Positions 34,906-44,269 are shown, numbered from the stretch's first letter. The stretch: DNA of 64,000 nucleotides from Bacteroidetes bacterium UBA1941 (GCA_002336805.1 DDEZ01000008.1:62001-126000); one strand, 5' to 3'. Notes: a model not told the origin generated them from the letters alone. Made by a program: numbers and translations.

Positions 34906-35376
34906 ATGGCACTCACTCCCGGACAAAAAGCACCTGATTTTAAACTCTTCAACACAGAGAAAAAAGAGATCGCACTGGCTGACCTCAAAGGCAAGAATGT
35001 GATCCTCCATTTCTTCCCGCTGGCCTTTACAGGCGTATGCACCGCGCAGCTGTGCAATATGCGCGACAACCTCGACTACTACACCGGCCACAATGCTGTG
35101 ATACTCGGTGTATCTATTGATACTATCTTCACGCTGGAGCAATTTAAAAAGCAGCAGAATTACAACTTTGACCTACTCTCCGATTTCAATAAGGAAATGA
35201 TTCAGGCATATGACATGTATATCCCTGAGTTTGCCTTTGGCATGAAGGGAGTAGCTAAGCGTGGCGCTGTGGTGATAGATAAAGAAGGTACCATAGTGTA
35301 TGCAGAAGAGACTGCCAATCCGGGCGTACAAGTGAACTTTGACGCGATCAAAGAAGCAGTAGAAAAACTGGGCTAA
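34906..35376 (+). CDS. Peroxiredoxin (AhpE/Prx-like)
   Basis: A 156-residue thiol peroxidase that reduces peroxides in the cytoplasm. The thioredoxin fold has the peroxidatic cysteine in PLAFTGVCTAQLC (Cys45) with a second cysteine at 50, which could make it an alpha2-helix type 2-Cys (BCP-like) enzyme. KRGAVVIDKEGTIVYAEE is the typical second half. Has its own promoter candidate and a very strong terminator, so it is probably monocistronic. Confidence 0.92.
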   Translation: MALTPGQKAPDFKLFNTEKKEIALADLKGKNVILHFFPLAFTGVCTAQLCNMRDNLDYYTGHNAVILGVSIDTIFTLEQFKKQQNYNFDLLSDFNKEMIQAYDMYIPEFAFGMKGVAKRGAVVIDKEGTIVYAEETANPGVQVNFDAIKEAVEKLG

Positions 35377-35396
35377 GCCAATTATCATGACATTGC

Positions 35397-35428
35397 ATCG
35401 GCGTGGGCTATGGCTCACGCCGATTTTT
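35397..35428 (+). terminator. Intrinsic terminator of the peroxiredoxin gene
   Basis: ATCGGCGTG (35397-35405) and CACGCCGAT (35416-35424) form a perfect 9-bp stem with an inner GC pair, followed by TTTTT (35424-35428). Confidence 0.92.
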
Positions 35429-35471
35429 CTATATTTACCGCCATTAATACAACGCTAATCATACTACATAT

Positions 35472-36776
35472 ATGGCATCTTATGAGCTGATCATGCCCAA
35501 AATGGGCGAAAGTATCACCGAGGCTACGATCCTGAAGTGGACTAAGAAAGAAGGCGATGCGATCAAAACCGACGAGGCTGTCCTTGAGATCGCTACGGAT
35601 AAAGTAGACTCAGAAGTACCATCGCCCGTAGCAGGTACACTCGTAAAAATGCTCTACAAAGAAGGCGACGTAGTAGCAGTAGGCAAGGCCGTAGCGGTCA
35701 TAGAGACAGGCGGCGGCGGAGCCTCGGCGTCTGCACCGGTAGTCACAGAGAAGGCAGCAACAACGACGACTGCATCTGTCAGCAAACCTGTACAGACCAA
35801 TAGCGCTGCCGCAGGTGGTGACCGGTTCTACTCCCCACTGGTGCTCAATATAGCCCGCCAGGAGGGCATCTCTATGGCAGAGCTCGAATCCCTGCCCGGC
35901 ACAGGTGCTGGTGGCCGTGTGACCAAAAAAGACATCCTCTCCTACGTAGAAAATCGCGGCAATGCGCCGGCCCAGCCAGCGCAAACCGTGCAGCAGACCC
36001 CGGCACAGACACAGGCCGAAGCACCTAAACAAGAGGCAACGGTAGCCCCTGCCAAATCCTACTCCGGCAATGTAGAGATACAGGAGATGGACCGTATGCG
36101 CCGCCTCATAGCTGAGAATATGGTGCGCTCCAAGTCTACATCGGCACATGTCACCTCATTCGTAGAGGCCGATATGACCAACATCGTAAACTGGCGCAAT
36201 AAGATGAAGAAGAAGTTTCAGGACATGTATGGTGAGAATCTCACCTTCACTCCTATCTTCATAGAGGCTGTGACCAAAGCCCTCCGTGACTTCCCGCTGA
36301 TCAATTCATCTATCGATGGCAATAACATCGTAGTCAAGAAAGATCTCAACATAGGTATGGCTGCCGCCCTGCCTTCGGGCAATCTGATCGTACCAGTGAT
36401 CAAGAACGCTGACCTTCTCAACATAGTGGGTATCGCGAAAAAAGTAAACGACCTGGCCAGCCGCGCCCGTATCAATAAACTGAAACCTGATGAGATCGAA
36501 GGTGGTACTTTCACGCTATCTAACGTGGGTACATTTGGCAATGTGATGGGCACACCTATCATCATGCAGCCGCAGGTCGCTATCCTCGCCGTAGGCGCTA
36601 TCAAGAAGAAGCCTGTAGTGATCGAGACACCGGACGGTGATGTGATAGGCATCCGCCACATGATGTTCCTCTCCCACTCTTACGATCACCGTATCGTAGA
36701 TGGTGCGCTGGGTGGCTCTTTCGTACGCCGCGTAGCAGACTATCTGGAGAAGTGGGATGTGATCAGGGATATATAA
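35472..36776 (+). CDS. Dihydrolipoyl acyltransferase, E2 of a 2-oxoacid dehydrogenase
   Basis: A 434-residue E2 core protein of a 2-oxoglutarate, pyruvate or branched-chain 2-oxoacid dehydrogenase complex. Domains: lipoyl domain (1-78) with the lipoyl-lysine Lys44 in ATDKVDSE, an Ala/Thr/Gln-rich linker, the E1/E3-binding domain (about 118-155, FYSPLVLNIARQEGIS and GRVTKKDIL), a second linker rich in Gln/Pro/Ala, and the catalytic domain ending in SYDHRIVDG (about 403-411; His406, Asp410). E1 and E3 genes are not in the window. The lipoyl sequence fits branched-chain or generic E2 better than SucB, but I leave the substrate open. Confidence 0.92.
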   Translation: MASYELIMPKMGESITEATILKWTKKEGDAIKTDEAVLEIATDKVDSEVPSPVAGTLVKMLYKEGDVVAVGKAVAVIETGGGGASASAPVVTEKAATTTTASVSKPVQTNSAAAGGDRFYSPLVLNIARQEGISMAELESLPGTGAGGRVTKKDILSYVENRGNAPAQPAQTVQQTPAQTQAEAPKQEATVAPAKSYSGNVEIQEMDRMRRLIAENMVRSKSTSAHVTSFVEADMTNIVNWRNKMKKKFQDMYGENLTFTPIFIEAVTKALRDFPLINSSIDGNNIVVKKDLNIGMAAALPSGNLIVPVIKNADLLNIVGIAKKVNDLASRARINKLKPDEIEGGTFTLSNVGTFGNVMGTPIIMQPQVAILAVGAIKKKPVVIETPDGDVIGIRHMMFLSHSYDHRIVDGALGGSFVRRVADYLEKWDVIRDI

Positions 36777-36826
36777 TTCCGACCCGGTATTGCTCAGGAT
36801 AGCTAAAGCATCCTAAGAACATCATC

Positions 36827-37351
36827 TTACAAACTAACATCAGTATCCGGCTGCTGCATCAATTTCCTTATTACTACTGCTGCCATGCCTATAAAGGAGC
36901 TGGTCGCCAGCATCTGAAGTACATCTGCTCCGGGCCAGTGCATGATATGATTTAGCGCTGCGAGTATCCAGCTACAAAAAAAGATAACCTTGAGATTATC
37001 CAGCAGATCTTTTCGCGGTTTGAAGGCATAGCGCGCCGCATATATCACCATTAGTCCAGACAGCGATAGGATTAGCATCATGTTGGCTCCGGGCCAGTGC
37101 ATTATTTTAAACATCGCCCCCACCAGCACTATCGGCAAACAGAGCAACATCAGTATATTATATGGTTTGGCGTCTGTGATGGATCCATCGCGCAATATGA
37201 TGATCAGTGTTATTACTTTGACCAGCCAGATCGCATTAGCCACTACTGGTAGCTTCCATATAGGGAGCGGAGCCAAGGATAATATTACAGCTACTGCACC
37301 TAGACCTACGATTGCGGCCTTGATCTTATTGTTGGTATTTTCCATAGCCAT
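36827..37351 (-). CDS. GldL-N-like membrane protein with two FKIMHWPGA-type motifs
   Basis: A 174-residue, about four-to-five helix membrane protein. It contains the motif FKIMHWPGA at 81-89 and NHIMHWPGA at 134-142. The sequence (L/N)xxIMHWPGA marks the membrane segment of GldL, a motor component of the gliding/T9SS machinery, where it normally occurs once. Here the motif is duplicated and the long cytoplasmic GldL tail is missing. It is not the true GldL (too short, no GldM neighbour). It may interact with the T9SS motor or be an unrelated use of the same helix pair. The convergent E2 stop is 50 bases away. Confidence 0.72.
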   Translation of the reverse strand: MAMENTNNKIKAAIVGLGAVAVILSLAPLPIWKLPVVANAIWLVKVITLIIILRDGSITDAKPYNILMLLCLPIVLVGAMFKIMHWPGANMMLILSLSGLMVIYAARYAFKPRKDLLDNLKVIFFCSWILAALNHIMHWPGADVLQMLATSSFIGMAAVVIRKLMQQPDTDVSL

Positions 37352-37408
37352 CCAAAGCTAAAACAATCCATTCTACATTATATTAGCCTTCTCACATATT
37401 TCTTTGTT

Positions 37409-38518
37409 TTGGACACTACTGACTCTACACTCTTACATACTATAGCCCTGACCCTGGTGCCGGACATCGGCAGCGTGCTGGCGCAGAATCTCATAGCCTA
37501 CTGCGGCAGCGCAGCGGAGGTATTCAAATGCTCTAAGAAGAAACTCCTCACCATACCCCAGATCGGCGAGGAGCGGGCAAACAGTATCCTCTCTGCAGAC
37601 GTCATGCGTGATGCCGAAGCAGAATTGAAATTTATCCAGGATTACAAGATACAGCCGCTCATCTACACGGATGCGGCCTACCCGCAGCGACTGCGCGACT
37701 GCAATGACCTGCCTATCATCCTGTACTACCGCGGTACTGCAGATCTCAACGCATCCAAGGTAGTGAGTGTAGTCGGCACCCGTCATATCACCGACTATGG
37801 CAAGGAGTTCACAAAGAGGTTTATAGAAGAACTCGGCGATCAGAATATATTGGTGGTCAGTGGCCTCGCCTACGGCATAGATGTAGCCGCCCACCAGGCA
37901 GCACTGGACCATAAGATGAATACCGTAGGCGTGCTGGCCCATGGTCTGAATACGATCTATCCCGCGCAGCACAAGAATGTAGCCAGACGTATGACGGAGC
38001 AGGGCGGCCTGCTCACAGAGTACACCTCCAGTCATGAAATGTCTCCGGGCAATTTCCCTGCGCGCAACCGCATAGTAGCGGGCATGGCAGACGCTACAGT
38101 AGTCATAGAGAGCGCCGCCAAAGGTGGCGCCCTGATCACAGCAGGCATAGCCAATACATACAACAAAGAGGTCTTTGCCATACCTGGTCGCGTAGGTGAT
38201 AAGTATAGCGCCGGATGCAACTTCCTGATCCGCACTTTCAAGGCTACCATGATAGAAAGTGCTGCACAGTTTCTCGATGCTATGAACTGGCAGAACAATG
38301 CGACACCCAAAAAACGCAAAGCACAACTCTCCCTGCATCTCTCCCCGCAGGAGCAGAAGATATACCAGCTGCTCTCTCAGGAGGAGCTGGAGATAGACCG
38401 CCTGGTGCTCCTCTCTGAGATGAGCGGTGGCGAGATAGCAGCCATTTTGCTGGAGATGGAGATGAATGGCATGGTACTCTCCCTGCCCGGCAAGAGATAT
38501 AAACTCGTTAACGCCTGA
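37409..38518 (+). CDS. dprA: DprA, DNA-processing protein
   Basis: A 369-residue DprA/Smf protein that loads RecA onto incoming single-stranded DNA in natural transformation. N-terminal helix-hairpin-helix-like domain (IALTLVPDIGSVLAQNL and GEERANSIL), the Rossmann domain with VVSVVGTRHITDYGKE, VVSGLAYGIDVAAHQAAL, TEYTSSHEMSPGNFPARNRI, and C-terminal winged helix (about 300-369). No ATG fits; the start is TTG at 37409, preceded by an A/T-rich stretch. The next gene follows after 18 bases. Presence suggests competence potential. Confidence 0.9.
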   Translation: MDTTDSTLLHTIALTLVPDIGSVLAQNLIAYCGSAAEVFKCSKKKLLTIPQIGEERANSILSADVMRDAEAELKFIQDYKIQPLIYTDAAYPQRLRDCNDLPIILYYRGTADLNASKVVSVVGTRHITDYGKEFTKRFIEELGDQNILVVSGLAYGIDVAAHQAALDHKMNTVGVLAHGLNTIYPAQHKNVARRMTEQGGLLTEYTSSHEMSPGNFPARNRIVAGMADATVVIESAAKGGALITAGIANTYNKEVFAIPGRVGDKYSAGCNFLIRTFKATMIESAAQFLDAMNWQNNATPKKRKAQLSLHLSPQEQKIYQLLSQEELEIDRLVLLSEMSGGEIAAILLEMEMNGMVLSLPGKRYKLVNA

Positions 38519-38536
38519 CACCTTATCTTTACCTCT

Positions 38537-39085
38537 ATGGCCTCTGCGTTTTCACATGCTGTCGCTTCTCTCGCCATAGGCCGTGTCACGCCTTTAGCCC
38601 GTGATTGGCGCTTTTGGCTCATAGGCGCTGTCGGAGCAGCCATACCTGATCTCGATGCGCTGGGCTATTGGGCTGGTGTACCATATGACTCTATGTGGGG
38701 CCATAGGGGCATTACCCATTCCTTTTTCTTCGCTGCTTTGTACAGCATTGTTGCTATACTGCTGTTTTACCGGTCAGGCAGTATAGATTTTCGTACGAGG
38801 ACTATACTCTTCATATCCTTCTTTGCCTCCGTGTCATCTCACGCACTGCTGGATGCCTGTACTACAGGCGGTCTCGGCGTCGATCTTTTTGCTCCGTTTC
38901 ACGATCAGCGCTACTTTCTACCCTGGCAGGTGATCCGCGTCTCTCCTATCAGCGTCACCCAGTTTTTCTCACAGTGGGGCCTGAGGGTTTTGGCCAGTGA
39001 GTTTCTGTGGATCTGGATTCCGACCATTATAGTATTCGTACTGGCAGGGATATGGGACAAACTGAGAGACCGGCAGAGCATTTAG
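38537..39085 (+). CDS. YdjM/DUF457-type membrane-bound metal-dependent hydrolase
   Basis: A 182-residue membrane protein with about four helices. Motifs typical of the YdjM family: AAIPDLDALGYW, GHRGITHSFFF (metal-binding His), and HALLDACTTGGLGVDLFAPF plus RYFLPWQVIRVSPI. Similar proteins are known in bacteria as LexA-regulated or metal-dependent membrane hydrolases of undefined substrate. Lies 18 bases behind dprA and 50 bases before the TPR gene. Confidence 0.86.
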   Translation: MASAFSHAVASLAIGRVTPLARDWRFWLIGAVGAAIPDLDALGYWAGVPYDSMWGHRGITHSFFFAALYSIVAILLFYRSGSIDFRTRTILFISFFASVSSHALLDACTTGGLGVDLFAPFHDQRYFLPWQVIRVSPISVTQFFSQWGLRVLASEFLWIWIPTIIVFVLAGIWDKLRDRQSI

Positions 39086-39137
39086 CCTCTTGACTACTAT
39101 CGCCTTTTAGTATAGATTTGACCAAAATGTAAAGCCC

Positions 39138-41384
39138 GTGGCCGCATCTAAACCAACCAGAAAACCAACACCACCCGCCAGAGCTACTGCTACTGCTACT
39201 GCCCAGCCAGCCGCCGCCTCTACGACTAAATGGTATGAAGCATCTTACCTGCCATACCTGATCATCTTCCTTTTTACCATGGGCATATATTTCAATTCCA
39301 TCTGGGATAAATATGCCATAGACGATACACTGGTACTGACGGATAATAAATTTACCCTGCAGGGCGTAGGCGGTATCGGAGACCTGATGACCAAGGATGC
39401 CTTCGTTGGTTTCTTTGGAGAGCGTGGTGCCAGCCTCGTGAGCGGTGGCCGCTACAGGCCACTGAGCATCGTGACGCTGGCCATAGAGGTATCTGTCACG
39501 GGGGGCCTGCATCCCGGCGTCAGCCACTTTATCAATATCCTTCTGTTTGCCCTCACCTGCATGCTCATATACCGCCTGCTCAGAGACATCATACCACCGC
39601 GCAAAGGAACCGCCTTCTACCTCACCATACCGTTCATAGCTGCTATGCTGTATGCCGGGCACCCCCTGCATACAGAGGCTGTGACCAATATCAAAGGCCG
39701 TGACGAGGTGATGGGCATGCTTTTTTCGCTGGTGGCGCTCTATGCTGCCGTCAGGTACGTGCGTACCAATAATTTACTCTACATAGCCGGAGGCACAGTA
39801 GTTTATTTCCTGGCGCTGCTCTCCAAGGAGAACGCCATTACCTTCCTGGCTATCGTCCCGCTCACTTATTATTTCTTTACCAAAGCACAGGCCAGGCACT
39901 ACCTGATCCTCATACCATATTTCGCAGCAGCAGCGGTCTTCCTCTTCATGAGGTCTATGTATACACAGGCTGGATTTGGTGCAGAGTCTACAGAGATACT
40001 CAATAATCCGTTCGCCTATCTGCCTAAGACCCTGGAGGGCTCTGTGACGCGCTACGCCACGATCATCTATTCATTTTTGATGTATTACAAGCTGCTGATT
40101 TTCCCGCATCCGCTTACGCATGATTATTACTTCAATGAGATCCCATACGTAGGTGTCAATGATCCCCTTTTCATCATTTCATTACTGAGTACACTGGCAC
40201 TCGGCGGTTATGCAGTTTACGGCCTCTTCAAAAAGAGTATCCCGGCCTACGCTATCCTGTATTTCTTTATCACCTTCTCTGTGGTTTCCAATCTCTTCTT
40301 CACCGTAGGTATCATTATGAATGAGCGCTTCCTCTATATGTGCTCACTCGGTTTCTGTATACTGATAGCATATCTGTTGGTCAAGGCATTGGACAGAAAA
40401 TATATCAATGGCACAGTACTCTCCGGTCTGCTCATAGTGATACTGGGCCTTTATTCCGTCAAGACCTTCTCGCGCAACTTTGCTTGGCATGACAACCTGA
40501 CCCTTTTCATCACAGACTCTAAGATCAGCACCCGCAGTGCCAAGGTACAGATGTCTGCCGGTGGTGATCTGGATAAGCTGGCAGATCAGAACTTTGATAC
40601 CCTGCGCCGTACCGGCGAACTCCAACACTACGTAGACCTGCTCGACTTCAATGAAAAAGTAAGCGACTACCCTGACTCTACCCTCAAAAAGCAACTGCGC
40701 AAGCGTGCCATTGAGTTTATAGATACATCACTCGCCATCTACCCTACTCACTCCAATGCTTTTGTGCTGCGCGGCAATGCAGCCTACAAGCTATACCATG
40801 ACGTACCGAGTGCCCTGCGCGACTATGCAGACGCTGCCAAATACCGCGTAGGAGGCTACTATGATGCCTGGTACAATATGGGCTGCGTAGAGATAGAGAA
40901 TGGCATGCCACTGCAGGCCAAAGACCACTTCCTCAAGGCGCTGGCCATAGACCCGGAGGTATTTGCTGCGCGCTTCAATCTGGCCGAGGCATATGACAAG
41001 ATCAATATGCCGGACTCAGCTATCTATTGGTTCAAAAAAACACTGGAGCTGAAACCACTGGATGACAAATCCTACTACAAAATAGGCACCATCTATGGCA
41101 AGAAGCTAAACAACCTGGATCAGGCCATCATCAATATATCAAAGGCAATAGACTGCAATCCGAATGAGCGTCTCTACTACGAAGACCTGGGCGTGGCCTA
41201 TGGCCTGGCCCACCGTTTTGATGATGCCATAGCTACTGCACAGAGGTGCCTACAGAAGTTTCCGGACTATCTCCCGGCCTACATGAATTTGTCTGTCTCA
41301 TATCGCAATAAAGGCGACATCAAGACAGCAGATATGTACCTGGCCAAAGCCCGGGAGATAGAACAAAGAGGAAAACCAAGGTAA
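39138..41384 (+). CDS. TMTC-like polytopic membrane protein with C-terminal TPR repeats
   Basis: A 748-residue protein starting at GTG 39138 (no ATG gives a fitting start). A Thr/Ala/Pro-rich N-terminal stretch precedes ten or so membrane helices (about 38-460); WDKYAIDDTLVL and HPLHTEAVTNIKGRDEVMGMLF resemble the DUF1736/PMT-like loops of TMTC proteins, which glycosylate proteins or lipids. From about residue 545 four to five TPR units run to the end (AYKLYHDVPSALRDYADAAKYR, MGCVEIENGMPLQAKDHFLKAL, FNLAEAYDKINMPDSAIYWFK, DLGVAYGLAHRFDDAIATAQR). It may be a mannosyltransferase-like enzyme or a protein-interaction platform. Confidence 0.82.
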   Translation: MAASKPTRKPTPPARATATATAQPAAASTTKWYEASYLPYLIIFLFTMGIYFNSIWDKYAIDDTLVLTDNKFTLQGVGGIGDLMTKDAFVGFFGERGASLVSGGRYRPLSIVTLAIEVSVTGGLHPGVSHFINILLFALTCMLIYRLLRDIIPPRKGTAFYLTIPFIAAMLYAGHPLHTEAVTNIKGRDEVMGMLFSLVALYAAVRYVRTNNLLYIAGGTVVYFLALLSKENAITFLAIVPLTYYFFTKAQARHYLILIPYFAAAAVFLFMRSMYTQAGFGAESTEILNNPFAYLPKTLEGSVTRYATIIYSFLMYYKLLIFPHPLTHDYYFNEIPYVGVNDPLFIISLLSTLALGGYAVYGLFKKSIPAYAILYFFITFSVVSNLFFTVGIIMNERFLYMCSLGFCILIAYLLVKALDRKYINGTVLSGLLIVILGLYSVKTFSRNFAWHDNLTLFITDSKISTRSAKVQMSAGGDLDKLADQNFDTLRRTGELQHYVDLLDFNEKVSDYPDSTLKKQLRKRAIEFIDTSLAIYPTHSNAFVLRGNAAYKLYHDVPSALRDYADAAKYRVGGYYDAWYNMGCVEIENGMPLQAKDHFLKALAIDPEVFAARFNLAEAYDKINMPDSAIYWFKKTLELKPLDDKSYYKIGTIYGKKLNNLDQAIINISKAIDCNPNERLYYEDLGVAYGLAHRFDDAIATAQRCLQKFPDYLPAYMNLSVSYRNKGDIKTADMYLAKAREIEQRGKPR

Positions 41385-41385
41385 C

Positions 41386-41904
41386 CTAAACTCCCTCGGT
41401 AAATAGCGAGCGCAGCTCTGTAGCATCAGAGGCCTTGAGCCTGCCAGCCAGTACAAGGCGCAGCTGACGGCGGCGCAGCGCACCATCATAGTGCTTTTTC
41501 TCCACCTCTGTCTCAGGCATTACCTCCGCGCTCTTCATGGGCCGGCCATTGCTATCCAGCGCTACGAAGGTGTAGAATGCCTCATTGCAGCGGTAGCGGG
41601 TCTGCGTCGGGAGGTTTTCTGCCCATACCTCTATATGGGTCTCCATAGAGGTATTAAAAGCACGCGTCACCTTGGCCGTGATCGTCACTACATCACCCAG
41701 CTTTATCGGATTTTCAAAGGAGACATTGTCTACAGAGGCAGTTACGACCACAGCATTCGCATGCTTGCCGGCAGCGATAGCAGAGGCGATATCCATCCAG
41801 TGGAGTATCTTGCCGCCGCGCAGGTTGTGCAGTGCATTGGTATCATTGGGCAGGACGATCTCCGTCATCACGGTCATCGATTCCTTGGGAGTCTTAGAGG
41901 TCAT
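41386..41904 (-). CDS. Acyl-CoA thioesterase, hotdog fold (YciA-like)
   Basis: A 172-residue hotdog-fold acyl-CoA thioesterase. LRGGKILHWMDIASAIAAGKHAN contains the Asp of the active-site helix, and VDNVSFENPIKLGDVV and ETHIEVWAENLPTQTRY are typical of the YciA/BFIT branch. It should hydrolyse medium- or long-chain acyl-CoA in the cytosol. Third gene of the minus-strand group asnB, DUF421, thioesterase, with 15 bases after DUF421. Confidence 0.9.
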   Translation of the reverse strand: MTSKTPKESMTVMTEIVLPNDTNALHNLRGGKILHWMDIASAIAAGKHANAVVVTASVDNVSFENPIKLGDVVTITAKVTRAFNTSMETHIEVWAENLPTQTRYRCNEAFYTFVALDSNGRPMKSAEVMPETEVEKKHYDGALRRRQLRLVLAGRLKASDATELRSLFTEGV

Positions 41905-41919
41905 ATTGTGAGATTGATT

Positions 41920-42438
41920 CTATTGTTGTTTTACTATTGCTTTATGCGCCTTGCGCCTCCGGGTGGTCTTCTTCTTGTAGTCATCAGATACGACACTGAT
42001 GTTGCCATCCACTTCCAGTACCGCCAGGTTCACATCTTCTATGCTTTTCACACCGTGCTCGCGGACTGCCGCCTCCACTTCTTCTTTTGATATCATGGCC
42101 TTTTTGCAATGCTCTGTCAGCAGCTTGCCCTCATAGATCAGCATGATAGACTCACCCTGCAGCGCTTTATTCACAGAGGCGTACCTGTAGCTCAGTGTCT
42201 TCAGGATGTAATTCACTATAAAAAGCCCCAGTGCCGCTGCTATTCCGCCCTGCAGGCTATTATCGCTGCCCACCATGGCATTCTGCACAGAGTTACTGAT
42301 CAGGAGGATAAAGACCAGGTCTACCACTGATAGCTGCGCCAGCTCCTTCTTGCCAAAAAGCCTGATAGCCCCTAGTATAAAAAGATATACCACAGACGAT
42401 TTAGCCACTATGATCAGCAGTCCCTGCCAGTCAAACAT
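41920..42438 (-). CDS. DUF421 (YetF-like) membrane protein
   Basis: A 172-residue protein with three N-terminal helices (IIVAKSSVVYLFILGAIRLFG start) and a cytoplasmic DUF421/DUF3290 domain. VVDLVFILLISNSVQNAMVG, ESIMLIYEGKLLTEH and EVDGNISVVSDD are family hallmarks. It ends in a Lys/Arg-rich tail. Function is unknown in Bacteroidota. Sits between asnB (1-base gap) and the thioesterase. Confidence 0.9.
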   Translation of the reverse strand: MFDWQGLLIIVAKSSVVYLFILGAIRLFGKKELAQLSVVDLVFILLISNSVQNAMVGSDNSLQGGIAAALGLFIVNYILKTLSYRYASVNKALQGESIMLIYEGKLLTEHCKKAMISKEEVEAAVREHGVKSIEDVNLAVLEVDGNISVVSDDYKKKTTRRRKAHKAIVKQQ

Positions 42439-42439
42439 A

Positions 42440-44269
42440 TCAGTTGAATTCTTTCAGCCAGTAATGTAAACAGAGTATCCTCCACACAAAAGCAGCATTG
42501 GAGGTATCTCCTTTTTTATAGTTTTCTATCAGGCCCTTCACTCTGTCCTGATCCATAAAATGTAATCTGCTATAGTCCACGTCCAGCAGAAACTTCAGCG
42601 GCCCGTTGAGCCAGCGTATCTCTCCCGGTGTCACGAATCCTTTCTTGTCCTTGCGCTCATATATAGCCTGCGGCAAAACCTTCTTGAGTGATTCGCGCAG
42701 TATAAATTTAGTTTCAGCTTTATTGCTGATCTTATCTTCATTGCGCAGAGAGAAGGCAAACTCCACTAGCTTATGATTCAGAAAAGGCACACGGGACTCC
42801 AGAGAGAATGCCATGGAGTTGCGGTCTTCAAAATGTAGCAGCGTCTGCAGTGTCGTATTGAGCAGCAGGTGATACAGGAAATTATCTACCCTGTCATCCG
42901 TTTTCTTTTCAAAACTGACAGTAGCTGTATTCTTAAAAAAGTCCTTCTTGCGTGAAAGCTCAAGATTGTAAATCCCATTCTCATCATAGAGTACAGACGC
43001 CAGCGTCTTCATCTTGATATCTATAGCCTTGCCAAATCCATAATGCTCTCGCGACAGATGCGAGGTGAAGGTGCGTACATAGTCTCCCCAGTGCAGCGAG
43101 GCTACATCCTGTGCCAGCAGACGATAGAAGGAATGAAGGTACCCTCCCAGGTACTCATCAGATCCCTGGCCATCCAGCACTACCGTCACACCCTCGCTCT
43201 TGGCGAGCTTCATCAGAAAGTACTGAGACAGATAGGATGAGCCCAGCAGCGGGACATCCGCATGAAAAGCCACCTTATGAAAACTATCAGCTATATCCTG
43301 ATCCGTAGGTGTAAAGTAATACGGCTCAATATTCGGATACTTGTTTACGACTTCCTTTACAAAAGGCCGCTCATCCACCGCTCCTGTTCCCTCATAGTAG
43401 ATCGAGAAAGACTTCATCATCGACTCAGGAAACAACGTGGAGTAGACACTGGATATAGCCGAGCTATCCAGTCCGCCACTCAGGCAGGTGCCATTGCGTA
43501 CATCACTGCGCGAGTGCAGCTTTACACTCTCTTCAAAAAGCTCATAAAAGCGAGCCTCCTTATCCTTCCTGCTCAGAGTAGATTTTGGGGCAGTCAGGTC
43601 TACATCCCAGTAGCGTGATATGGTGATCCTGTCATTCTCATATACGAGGTTGTGAGCCGGCATCAGCGCACTGATACAGCTGTAGTAGGTCTGATCACGG
43701 TACACAGCCCACGACATGGTGATACCACGCTGTACCTGCTCTACATTCAGCTGACCATCAAATACGGGCAACTCCTTTAGCGGCTTGTATTCTGAGGCAA
43801 AGTACAGGTCCCCGCCTTGCGAGATATAATAAAACGGTTTGATGCCAAACCTGTCACGGGAGCAGAAGAGGCGTTTCTTTGTAGTATCCCAGATAGCCAG
43901 CCCCCACATACCTATCAGGTGGGTCACACAGGCATCACCCCACTCCTTGTAGGCCGCGCCTATCACCTCAGTATCACCATTCGTCCGAAACTGGTAGCCT
44001 AGCTTCCGCAGCTCCTCGCGTACCTCTATATAGTTATATACCTCTCCATTGAAGATGATCACGAGGTCCATATAGTCAAAAGGCTGATTGGCGGCATCAG
44101 ACAGGTCTATGATCTTCAGGCGGTTTTGTCCGAGAGATACGATCCCCTCTGTCCACACGTTACTATTCTCGGGACCACGGTGTATGATCGTGCCGAGCAT
44201 TTTATAGTTGAGTGCCTTCTTATTTTCTTCGCTGAGACTATGGTTGATAAAGCCGGCTATACCGCACAT
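42440..44269 (-). CDS. asnB: Asparagine synthetase, glutamine-hydrolysing (AsnB type)
   Basis: Start set at 44269, giving MCGIAGF with the nucleophile Cys2; the longer frame would be inactive as an amidotransferase. The 609-residue enzyme has an N-terminal class II glutaminase domain (2-200; HRGPENSN, FNGEVYNY, NGDTEVI) and an ATP-pyrophosphatase domain with SGGLDSSAISS. It makes asparagine from aspartate and glutamine. Its co-location with a deacetylase and with no amino-acid genes leaves open a role in surface-polymer or secondary metabolism, where AsnB homologues amidate other substrates. Confidence 0.92.
   Translation of the reverse strand: MCGIAGFINHSLSEENKKALNYKMLGTIIHRGPENSNVWTEGIVSLGQNRLKIIDLSDAANQPFDYMDLVIIFNGEVYNYIEVREELRKLGYQFRTNGDTEVIGAAYKEWGDACVTHLIGMWGLAIWDTTKKRLFCSRDRFGIKPFYYISQGGDLYFASEYKPLKELPVFDGQLNVEQVQRGITMSWAVYRDQTYYSCISALMPAHNLVYENDRITISRYWDVDLTAPKSTLSRKDKEARFYELFEESVKLHSRSDVRNGTCLSGGLDSSAISSVYSTLFPESMMKSFSIYYEGTGAVDERPFVKEVVNKYPNIEPYYFTPTDQDIADSFHKVAFHADVPLLGSSYLSQYFLMKLAKSEGVTVVLDGQGSDEYLGGYLHSFYRLLAQDVASLHWGDYVRTFTSHLSREHYGFGKAIDIKMKTLASVLYDENGIYNLELSRKKDFFKNTATVSFEKKTDDRVDNFLYHLLLNTTLQTLLHFEDRNSMAFSLESRVPFLNHKLVEFAFSLRNEDKISNKAETKFILRESLKKVLPQAIYERKDKKGFVTPGEIRWLNGPLKFLLDVDYSRLHFMDQDRVKGLIENYKKGDTSNAAFVWRILCLHYWLKEFN

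Noticed and set aside
35610..36149. Cys-rich minus-strand frame opposite the E2 gene
   Set aside because: Antisense to the lipoyl and linker region of an obvious E2; no promoter or family.
36784..36810. AGGAT/ATCCT imperfect inverted repeat after the E2 gene
   Set aside because: Short stem with a bulge and no T-run on either side; not convincing as a terminator.
37433..38521. A 362-codon frame on the minus strand opposite dprA
   Set aside because: It is a mirror frame of a clear DprA gene, rich in Cys and Tyr and without recognisable motifs.
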